From Lineus longissimus (Eukaryota; Nemertea; Pilidiophora; Heteronemertea; Lineidae): DNA of 57,000 nucleotides. The stretch covers positions 28,663,491 through 28,720,490 of the forward strand of contig NC_088310.1 in NCBI RefSeq assembly GCF_910592395.1. Direction: 5' to 3'. Under the pieces are notes generated by a model, which was not told the DNA's origin, did not search any database, and saw nothing but the letters and a program-made list of their open reading frames with translations. The translations under genes and the position numbers were made by a program. Below, piece after piece: positions 38,901 to 50,900 of the stretch. The stretch's first letter is position 1. The number at the start of each line of letters is the position of its first letter.

Positions 38901-41900
38901 GATATTACTCTACTTGATTCTGATCATCCTTCTTCGAGGAAAGCTGATAACACGTTGAAGAGGTCCCATCCTCGAGCTACTTGTTCCGGAGGAGTGGGCA
39001 GTCTTGAGAGGGACACCCAAAGAAAGGGAGCAAAAAAGATATATCTTGCATCCTTGTGAGATAACATTTAGAAAACAGAATGGCAGATTCTCCTGTTTTT
39101 TGAAGGGGCTACACACTCCCTGCTTTCATTGTTGTAGTATGTAATCTAGGAATAGGTTAGGTAAGTACATCTCATACCCTGGTCATCTGATGACATCAAC
39201 AACAGTATCACCTGAGTCTTTACTTTCCGCTAGAAAAAAGATGGGCACAGTTTACAGCATTGGGTGCAAGTTGTTGCCTCCCAAAAACCATTCCTAAAAC
39301 AGCCAGCCAGCCAGAGGTCAAAACAAACAGACAAACAAATCTTCCTGCTACAAATTCCAATCAATCGTAACTCAATTCTTGTAACCATGGTGCCATTTCA
39401 TGAGGAATGATTAGATTTGCCTGTCAGCAGACAACCTCTCTCTCTCTGCTCCGTCTGCTACAGGGAAGTCTGATCTGGGCAAGTGCTCGTTGCTCCTTCT
39501 GGACTTAAGGGCACCAATTTATTCAGTAGTTACGATTTTCTTGTGACTGAAATCAGAATTTAGTCCTGTTAAAAGTTTTCTGAGTAGAAAAGCTTCTCTT
39601 GATGCAAGGTGAGGCAAGGCAAATCTCCCACAAAGATGGGGTGCTGGGATGTTGAATCTCCAAGCACATAGGGATGCCAAAATAAAGCACATCATATCAT
39701 TTCTTTAATCAGTTTGTCAGAATTTTGCTTCTTTGGATGTGATATGCTAACACGCTGTGTCAATTTGACTTGTGTGCCCGGGAGCCATCACCCCATGAAG
39801 ATTCGGTGCCTGGATCTCAAGTAGCATCTCCAGGCCATCCAAACCAAATCAACGCATGGTCCAGATCGATGAGAGTGTGATCAGGGATCTTGGGAAGATT
39901 GAGCAATCTTGATCAATATAACATCTGCATCTTGGTGTTTAGTGTGGATGTGACACACAACCAAGTCCACCTCCAGGTGTATGATGTCTTATAAATCCAC
40001 ACTGAAGTTATGGAAAAAAGATATTGGAGTGTTTTTCATTGCGGCAAGATGAAAGCGAGTCTGTGTTCAGATGTAACTCATCGGCTGTACTGCATCCATC
40101 TCATCTTTCAAAGTTTTTACTCTGCTGATAATGTGAGCTTCTGGTGATGATTGAATCAATATGGCTTCCATCCACACTTCTTGATCGTGTGCTCATTTGT
40201 GCAGATGGGGAGTTGGCGCAATGTGAGTGTTCTTCCTCACCTGGATTCACTCAACGCTTCAGTGTCGTCCCTGCCTGTTTTGAACATGTCCAGTGGCGCC
40301 AACGGTGGTCGACAAAGATGCTGTTTCTAACACAATCACTCCTCTTCTAAACAGGATCAGTGAGAACTAACCACATTATGACTATAAAAGCTCTCATCAT
40401 AACAACTAAAGCAATATATGATCCCTGCCACGATATTTCTTGCAAGTCACTAAAGGAGATGAGATGGCTGACACTATCATTGTTAACGATGACTAACACT
40501 ACCAGAGGCATTGTCAGCATGATGACAGCTGACTTATTAACCCTAGTCATCTGATGATCGAGATGTCCTTGTAGATAATGCCCTTACATCGTACCTGCTT
40601 GAAGTAATAGCAACATATTACTTGTAGCTTTCATTTCTTCTGATAGAAGTTGATAGAACTTCTGAGGTCATTTGTTTTGCTGTGTTGAAGGATTCTATTA
40701 AAGACCTCTGCGTGATGATCTGTGTGTGCTCTGAGCTTTACCCATCTGCTGTCAAGATGTGTGATGATTAAAGGAATCAGCACAATGAGTGCCTGGGTGG
40801 TTAGTTATGTACCACCAAAACAACATCTTGTGGTTCAAATAGGTGATCTTGGATGTGATCTTGGACTTGTCCAGTGAGTTGGTGTACCGGTCAGTATTTT
40901 GTCCAACTCACGATACGCATGGTATGGGAAAGAATACACCCGACCTCAGAACTTTGAAATTCCTTGATACCAAATGGATACTAACCAAAGGCTTCTTCCC
41001 TTGCTTGGAGTGCTCGGCTTCTTGGACAAACTTACACATGATCGGTTTTCATTAGCAGACATGTGTCAAGTCAAAGAGGTGATTAGAGACAAGATAAATG
41101 GGTGATTGACGTCAGAAGGTCTCTGAAGAGCTACCTTGGCTTGTCAGGAAGAGATTTAATGGGCCAAGTAGGATATGATACCGGCGATGTTAGCACCAAG
41201 CAAGCATCATGTTGGACACTATTCTAAGTTGTAATATTTCACCATTAATAGATACCAAAGAGAGTGCCACCACTCACTTGAAATCCTGGCAAACATGCCA
41301 TATAGCCCAAGCCAGTGTGATGTAGAAGGACTTTCGTTTTACTCTCAGCCCCTGAAAAATCATGGAGCAAATGAAAACCGATGTTCCATTGATCGGCTTA
41401 ATGAAAATGGGAATTGAAATTCTGTGTACTTTTCCATTGAGACTGTGGGAAAAATTCCAGCCGGTCAGACTGATCGCAGAATAATATCTATTGAAGGGGT
41501 GATGTATGGTCACATGACAGATCACTTTATCCCGATGGTGATTTATGGAAAATTGCTCCATTTGCCGACGGAAGTTCATGGTGATTGGACGTGATTATTC
41601 GAGACTAGCGCAAGTTGTGTAATTTGGGTGTAAATGTCACTGATCGTGTTGCTGAGGTCATGTTTGTTGCTGTTGGTGCTGATGATGTTGGTTCATTTTG
41701 AGCAGAAAACAAAAAAACAATGAATAAAAATTTTTGGACTTAGAAATTTTTTTGAGGGTTAGGGGAGGGTTAGCAGAAAAAAAAGTCAAAATTTTGAAAA
41801 ATGTTCTAAGTCAAAAAAGTTTTGGTACTGATGATGTTGGTTCATTTTGAGCAGAAAAAAAAATCTAGTGTGACCACTAGTAGTATATCATCCTAGACCA

Positions 41901-44900
41901 ACGTAGATGATGTGATACAAGTATATGAGGAAAGCCAGTCTTGTCTCTACAATAAGATATCCTTGGCCAGACTGGAGCCCATGAGACCAGCGAGGTTACC
42001 TGACACTGAAGAGTAGTGACTGACATTTGCCCCCATTCCACTATCAGTTCATCCCAAGAGGGCACAATCTAGATTTGGCCGCATTCTGCCGCATCATGTC
42101 ATGTCTACCCAGAGCTGGCCTCCCACGAGGAATTTTGAATTTCGTGATACAGGGAATGTAAATCCTATCAGTATCCATGGAAACTGTGGGAACGGTCCAC
42201 GTGTTTGCTTCCCTGGTGAGAGATAGTGGTTTGGTGGTTGTCTCTGGTGCACCTGAGAGAAGGAACCGGCGAAAAATGAGTTTCAGAGATGACTTGCTGC
42301 TAATAGCTGTCATGTGACAAGTGAAACTCTTAGTATCTATAGGTGACTTAAACCATAACTGGACTAGTGCACAACAAACCTTCCACCGAGATTTAGAAGT
42401 GTATGTTTGTCTTCCCAATTCCCAATAGTCTGATAGAGACAAGTCAGATTACAGCTCAGTAGTCGCCCACATTCAACCCTGACTCCTCCCTATCATGTTC
42501 CAGCTTGTTCCTCTCTCTTTTTACAAGTGCGGTCCTCATAGCTGGAAAGTTGTGACGAAGGTTTAGTGTTACCTTGGTGTTTTGGGTTAGGCTTTCAAGG
42601 AGGAACAGAAGATATGTCGGGGACGACCCTTGATGTGAAAACCAAGCGTAAAAAAGCACTGGATGAGAATAGCGATACACCTTATATTGTGATGGTTGAC
42701 ATTTACAGGATAAGTAACTTTAGGTCATTGTTGATATGTCAGTTGTCCGCAGACATAAGAAGTGAATTCCAATACTTGGTCTCGTTGACTTGATAGTAGG
42801 CTCTCAACAGTGATTTAACATAACTGAGTCTATTTCACAGTGCCCAATCCAATGACTGTTCCTGTTATGGTCTCAATAGACTCACTAGAATCTTTTCTCA
42901 CTTTGAGATGGAATAAGGTCCATGAAAAGCACTGATAATCACCATGCAAACTTCATTGCTGTGACCACGTTACTCGACCATATTCCTCTGGTAACTAATA
43001 TCCTCACCAGAATACCAGTCCCCTACCAGGGTCACCTTGTTGCTGCAAGCTAATAACCCATGCGGATTAGACAGGCTGCTCATGAGGCATGTCCTTACCC
43101 TCGATGGCCAGTAGCACTTTTATCTCTGTAGTCAAGATTTGGTTGGCCAAACTGGCATGTCAGACATACTGGTACCCTAAACCTTTAAATCCTTGATTGG
43201 ACTGAGAGTGACATGGTCCCCTCCAACGGAGTAGTTAGACATTCTGGTGGCAAACCATTATTTCCTGTTCTGGCAGTGGAGACATGAGCTGACTTGGTAA
43301 TTGAGATACATACGTCAGTGACAGAGACTGTCTAAATCAGTGCTTCCTTGTCAACTGAGACTAGGAGATGAGGTGGAGAGTACTCTCTAAGATCTGTCTC
43401 ATCTCTACAAGGTTACTCTACTAAATGAATAATCAAGTTATTCATGCTCCTTGTCTTGTTATTGTTTCACCTTGACCTCAGAAAATCTCAACATCTGCTC
43501 CTGTCAGAATGTTCTATGTCCTGGTATTGTAAAACCTTAACGAGCTTGTCCTTGTCTTCAGGCTGGTAATAACAGCTTATGGTTCTCTATGGAAATCAAG
43601 AGAGCTTATGATGCCTTCTCCTTGAATTGGCTTTGACTTCTGTAGTATCGACTTAACCGTATCTCCCCTTGGTCACGGACAATATCTCACTGAGCTTAGC
43701 TATCGGCACAGAGGGCTAGTAAGAGCTTCAGACATCTCACTAGTGATACGTCACTGACTTGTATTACAGAGCTTGTAGCTAAGGGACTGGACTAATTGGT
43801 ACATCATGTGTCACTGACCGGTGTAGGTCAGGGACGGGGACTATTTGACAGTTTAGCTCTTGGGTTTGATGGGTTGATAGCTAGAAGGGTTTTCACTTAA
43901 CAGTTAGCCTGCAGTGTATCAGCTGTGAATGTGTTGTATCTGCCCTAGTGCCAGGAGCAATATTACAACTAAACTTGTCAAAGTTGAGCACGATCTTATC
44001 AGAAGGATGTTGAAAAATCACACCAGAGAACATTTATTGGGTATCATGATATCGCCCATGGCTTAAATGTTAAAACACATGAGCTGAAGGTGAAAACATG
44101 ACACCTTCATGTTTTTAGATATTGGTTTCAATGATAGTTGACAAGAGTATCCTACACAAGAGTACGTTCATTTGTTATGGTGAAACAGACGTGGATCAGC
44201 ATGTCTTTTGAAGGAGCAGATGATATTTTCGTGGGCAGACGTCACTTTGATGGGAGCCACTCAACCTCTCCCAGCGACTCTGAGATATTGTAAATAGTCC
44301 TCGACATCCGTTTTCTTGGATCTTCTTTCCATTTTGAGCCGACCTTGACCTTTGACTAAATTGTCTGCTTTCTTATTTTGCTCGGTGACGAATGAATGAA
44401 TAAATAACGAGGAAATGGATTTTTCAATATTTTCTGATTTATTTTGACTACTTCTGGAGGCAAATTGGAAAATAATAAGTTTACATCAGTTTTGTCTTTC
44501 AGTTGTATACAATGGCTGACACCATTTTAATGGTCATTTATAATCTTGAAGTTTCTGGTGACTCTTCCCTCATTGCATCACGTCTGCCACCTCTGCCACC
44601 TCTGTCCATGGTCGTCTGTTTCTGTATTTTCAGATATTGGATCTCCAAGTTTCCCGTGCATTTCGACATGGATGCCCGGCTGACGGCCTCTGTAAATAAA
44701 CTCTCAGAGATTATGGAATCGGAGGGGAACACAGATATGAGGGAAATGATCGACATTTCACGGGTGTAAGCATTGTAATTCTTCCCTAATCAGAAAACAT
44801 CATGCCTCTCCTTCAAGCCATCATGCTGCAACAGCGAAGCATTCACCTGGTTTGACTGATTCGTTTAAACAAAGGGTCAATTTCCTAAATGTTCCTGAAT

Positions 44901-47900
44901 TCCCTCAATCCAGTTTGCACAAATTCTGAAAGGGAATTGCTAATCATTAAATGTCTGATTTTGTCACACTTCCAGGCCTAACTTTGATTGGATGAGAAAT
45001 ATGTCTGTGAGAAACCCTGCCAATCGATTGGCTCAGAAACAATCGCTTGTGTTCAACCAGCTTCAGCCGGATGAGCTGGCTGAGCAGCTCACCTTTCTCG
45101 AGTACAAAGCATTTAGGAGAATTACGGTAAGTCATTCAACTTTGTTCTTTAGAGGTGAGTGGTAGTCACATTATAGTCCATTGCATTGAGTGTGGGTGAA
45201 ATTGAAAAGGTGTTATAACGAAATTGGTAAATATTTACCTGTGATTGATAACTTTACCTTTGTTAAGAAAAGAAGGTGTTTTCATTTAACAACTAAAAGG
45301 TAATTTGATGCTAACCAAGTATCAATTACAAAGTTATGCTTGATAAGTCATAAAAATACTTACATTGGAAAAAAAGATTGTTGTGATGTAATTGGCCATA
45401 TTTTTATGCCATTTCATTAGATCAGATGAGTGTTTTTTCTTTTGCGGATAAGATTCAATAAAGTGAAATGCCGCTTTCCTCTATGGATAGAGAGTTATTG
45501 GAGTCAACTTATTACAAGGATGGTCGATGAGGCAGAAGCAGGATGTTATTGGATGCAAAATCATAAAAGAAACTTGATTGTTATTAATAATCCCTATTAC
45601 TAAAGTTTTGGATTCAAATCTTGTCTTTGATGCCAAGACTTACCAACCATGGCTGTTTTCTGCAGAGCAATTATTACTTTTAGGGCAAGATTCAGTGTGT
45701 TGGAAAATAAGGGCGCATGAAGTCAAAATGGCTAAATTTGATGAATCTTTTGGTGAGATAGAAGTATGAAAAATCTACGTTTTCTCAATGAGCTAGTAGA
45801 GACCATTAGGATCTAACACCAGTCTCTATTTATAACTATTTTCTTTCTGTTGTTAGTTTTCAGACTTTAAGAACTATGCAGTAACCGGTTCACTCAAGGA
45901 CAATCCCAAACTGGCTCGCTCTATCACCGTCTTCAACGGTCTCTCTCAGTGGGTCCAGTGTATGGTGTTGAGTAAGACCACGCCACAGCAGAGGTCAGAG
46001 GTCATGGTCAAGTTCATACATGTAGCAAAGGTAGGGACTTGAGAATCATTCAGTGTGGCTAAATGCCATGATGGATGGAGAAACACCATCGTCAGTTTGC
46101 CGCCAATGACCATCAAACTTCACATGAGCGAGAGTCATACAGACAGTGTCAGTTACCAACCTGCCTCATTAGACAGTGAACCCAAAGACAGAGTGAGAAA
46201 TGATCAAGCTTTACGACAACTACCATGACTACTGGACACAATAGGAAATAATCATCTGCTCCACAGTCCATATCCCAACATCAATATCCAACCATCCGGT
46301 CGCTCATATTTTATTCACCACACAACCATCTGAGAGGCAAACTTTTGTCAACAAGCCATTATTTGCTTCATCAGAGTTGGCTACATATATAGCACAGTAT
46401 TTGCATTAATCCTTTACCAGTATTTACCGTATTCCTTCTGATCCATTTTCCTTTACCGTGGAGCCAATAATTAACAACCAGCCAATCATTTTGATGGAAT
46501 TTCATGACACGTGATGACATCGGTCTCAAGGCTCTGCCTAAAGCTCAGTGTGACAGACGAGGAACTTAATCATGAACCATGAACTTTATCACGGCCAGTG
46601 ACACATCTCAAAGCTGTGCCTTTACCTGTTGCCAAAACAAGTGCCCTTAGCTCATAGGAAATCCAGGTGTATTCAAAAGTGACATTGCCTGTCACATGCA
46701 TCATGCTGTGTGGGATGGTACGTGGTAGAAATTGTAACAGTAGAAATCCTAACAGTAGAAATCCCAATATAATAGCATTTTTTTACCAATTTGAACAAAA
46801 ATTGAAAAAAAAGTTATTTGTTTAAAAAAAAGTCTTTTTAACTAATTTAACAAAAATTCCTTCCATGTTTAAAAAAAAATTTGATTTTTTTATCAACGAA
46901 AATTTTTTTAAATTTTTTTCCCCAAAAATCGCAAAATATTCCAAATACATCAGAATGTTTGAAAAGAAAAAAATTGTGAGAAATTTATAAATTTTCAGAT
47001 TTTGAAAAAGAAAACACTGATTTCATGTTGTCAGGTCAGCTCTTCTAAAAAAATGTTTTATTTTGGTGGTTTGCTCGCATAGCCTGTAGAATGAAATGAC
47101 CTGAGCAATATCAACTGCCTCGGCCAACTCCATGGTTTCAGTTTTCAATAAAATGCTAGAAAACTAATTGGATGCAATACAGACAGCGAGACACCTAATA
47201 AAAAAAATCCAATCGCATCAATTGAGGTGATAACTATAGCATTGACGTCATGAGTTTTTTACGACTGCATATTGCTAATGATTTTATATCTTGGATATGA
47301 AAAGCTTTTTTCAAAAGTGATGTTGAGCCGCATTTGCCTCGAATATTTGCAGTCGTAAAAACAAGTGCATCTTGAGGAGCTTATCTAAAGTTAGGTCTTC
47401 TTTTAATCAAAATAGAATCTCTTCTTCACTTTTTATGCCGTGATGAGACACTTTTTTCTTCCTCGCATAAACAAAACAATATGTTTACTGTGAGACTCTT
47501 CTTTATCTCAGAATGTGCAGCAACTAGATAACTAGTCGAAGCAATACCCATCAAAGTAAAGCTAAATGTACTTGCTCAAGGTCACAAGTGATGTGTCAAT
47601 ATCTATTATTGAACCTAACTCAGCCCTTGTATTATGCTTTCCTCTAGATTGAAGTGACTTTAAAGACACGTCTCATTTGTGACTGGTCTTGTTTTCAGAG
47701 GTTACGTGAACTACAGAACTACAACACGTTGATGGCGGTCGGTGGAGGGTTGACCCATAGTGCCCTTGCGCGGCTTGGAAAAACCAACGCTTGTTTGCCA
47801 GCCGAGTCTCAAAAGGTAAGCTGGTTTCCACCCAAAGATGGCGCTGGATACTGACCACAGAAGATCCAAGTCCAGTATCAAGGAGAAAACCATTGGACAT

Positions 47901-50900
47901 GAAAGAAAGGCACATTCCCAGGCACTTGGCTGGGAGGGAGAAACTATGTTAGTGGTAGAATCATAGGAGTTGGTCGTCCAAATGTTAACAAGTATTTGTT
48001 TTCCTCTTCAGATCTTAGCAGATTTGGCTGATCTCTTGTCTTCCTCAAATAACTTCAGCAATTATAGGAAAGCTTTACAAATCTGTACAGGATTTCGGAT
48101 ACCAATTCTGTGAGTAAAGAGATATGTTGGCTTGTGGCAATCATTACTATCCAAGGTACCGATGCAGTCATGTTAGACAGATATTGTCACCATGCACCAA
48201 GTTGATGGCTCGGAATCCAGGGTTTCTCAGTCAGTGTTATCAGTAACGTTACGTTATCCTAACGCTACTTATTGTAAAGGAGATTAACTGAAGGAGATGA
48301 ACACTTAGTTGAGCTGTCGCTGGCATTTTTGCAGGTTCAGGAGCAGACGCTAACTCGCTTAGTTTTTCTTTGATTTCAGTGGTGTCCATCTGAAAGATCT
48401 GATCCTTCTGCACACTGCCTTGCCGGACAAGATAGGTGCCAACCTCATTAACTTCCGCAAAATGACCCAGTTATCAGTCACTTTCTCCGAACTGATGCAG
48501 GTTCAAAACTCTTCACTGCCAATAGAAGTCAACATGGATATGGTCAGCATACTCCGGGTAAGTTTTCTATGTTGATTTCCATGGCAGGGCCTGAGTAGAG
48601 TTGGAGCCTTCAGAGTGTTTTATTGTTATTTTGTTACAACCTTAACATGTTTGATTTCCTCTTCCAGTTGTCACTTGATCTCCATTACACCGAAGATGAG
48701 ATTTATGAATTGTCTTTAGCAAGAGAACCACGCAATTCCATATCATCTGTAAGTTCAACATAACCCCATCAAAGCTCCTTTAACCACCTAATCACAATAT
48801 TATCTCATGAGCGACCCCCTGAAACTCTCTGGTTACATGTTCAATGTAGAGACTCATACGGTGCATCGAGAAGCCACCAGTAAGATGACACTCTCCTCTA
48901 TCTTGTCACAACCCTCAGATAGGGAGGTCTGAGTCAGGGGGGTGACTCATCTCAGATGATCTGGTTGCACTGAAACTATGACATATACCTCCCAAGTCTA
49001 TGTGCTTGGACTTGGGGTATATGTACACATCAGTTGTCCATCCCTTGATGTGCGGTTTAAGCCTCAATGTCTCCAGTTTGAACCATTACATTGAAATGGT
49101 CTGAAGTAGGTGGCAGTTGTCAGTCATTTGAACTTGCTCTCCTCCCTTGCAGCCTTCCACTCCCACCAAGCCAGTAGTATTCGGTGACTGGGTGGCGGGA
49201 CTGATACCACCTGACTCTGACACCATCAACAAACACGTCAATGCAATGGTAGAAGTGAGTACCTCGGAATGACCCGCTCATATTTAGAGTGTAGGAGATC
49301 ACATGTTGTGCATCACCTGCAGTTTGCACCAACCTCTCAGTAGACATAAAGAGACAATTTGAGAGAACCAAGTTTGTAATGGCACATGCTACATCATACA
49401 AGTGTTGACACTTCATCTGATTTCAGGCTGTGTTCAAGATCTACGATCATGACAAAGATGGCTACATCTCTCAACCAGAATTTGAACTCATCGCCGGAAA
49501 CTTCCCGTTCATTGATTCATTTTGTGTTCTTGATGCTGACCAGTGAGTATGCTCCTTCAACTTCCACTGTGGTCTAGTGACTAGTGGCTACCTGAGAGGT
49601 CCCTGGTATGATCCCCACAGCCAGCATGAGACCGATGGCCAGCTCATCTGAGTTCTACTGAAAGGGTTCAGGATGGACTCGGATTAAAGTGTAAAGTCAG
49701 ATGATAACCTTTCTTCAACTGTTTTCAAGGAGGCTTCTAAAACTTCTCAGACATCTTGAGCATTCTCGTTCAACTGGACGTTTCCCATCTATTCCATTCA
49801 GCATATACAAGAAGTCTCCCGGGGGGGGGGGGGGGGTGTGATAAAACACATCATTTAGCTGTCCTTTGGCAATGACAGCATGAGGATATTGACAGTACCA
49901 ATGATAATTGATAATTGACGTATGCCATTGGCATGACCTCCCAGGGCAGGTTAACAGCCCTTTGCTAATGGCAAGTTAGGTGTGAAAGCGACACTGATGT
50001 TTATTTAACAGGTGCAATATAATCCTAGAGAGTTATATCTGGTCTTTGGACTTGATATTGACTTCTTCAGTGTTGGCTGTGTGCGTGGAGGTGTTAGTCT
50101 CCAGAGAGTTAAGATTGGATGAGTGATTCTTACCTACCACTACGGTTAGTACCAGTCCAAGTAACTTCATCTTGGGCCAGTGATATCTACTGAAAACCAC
50201 CTGGCTGAATGGAAGCACACACCATTGATAGACAATTTACTTGATGATTGATGATTGACACATGTCATTTCTTTCCAGAGACGGGATGATCAGCAAGGCT
50301 GAGATGAAAACATATTTCATCCGCGCCAACTGCCATGCGTTACGAAACAGCTTCAAACATGCCTTCCATGAAACCACGTATTTCAAACCAACATTTTGTA
50401 TTCATTGCACGGGTCTGGTAAGTCACATCAGGTTTTGGAGTTGGGGGGTTTTTGTGACATGTTTGTAGTGCTTGACCAATGATTGATTCATCCTAAAACA
50501 CGTACACCCCAGCTTTCATTGGTTGAAATCAAACTGCATCATCAGGTATTGTATATCTTTGCCTTTTGAAACACTGAGTGGAGAAAATGTCAATGCTGGA
50601 TGCTGATTTTCCTCAACAAAATTCTGATTGACACCCAAGTGACAATCACCAGTTGGTTGTACGTGTGCTGACCTCAAGTGTTAAAGTTTGGAACTAGAGA
50701 TGTCTTCTGGTAATGCCTTGGTTGCAAGTCAACTGACTCTTTTTGAAAGAACTTGCCGTCCTTTGGATACCATTTCACTGCAGCACAGCTAGTCGATGCC
50801 AATCAAGCACTGGCGATGCCAACTTCAGCCAGGGCTAAACGCGATTTAAATGTTGCCCTCTATTTCAGTTATGGGGTATCATCAAGCAGGGCCACAAGTG

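Larger units (their letters stand above)
38264..44633 (+). other. RASGRP intron 4 (6.4 kb)
   Basis: Donor GTAAGT and acceptor TATTTTCAG, phase 2. Contains the 14-bp minisatellite at its 5' end and a MITE family 1 fragment near 41676-41872. I saw no coding exon in 38700-41600 or 41900-44500; the open frames there lack domain signatures. Confidence 0.8.
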
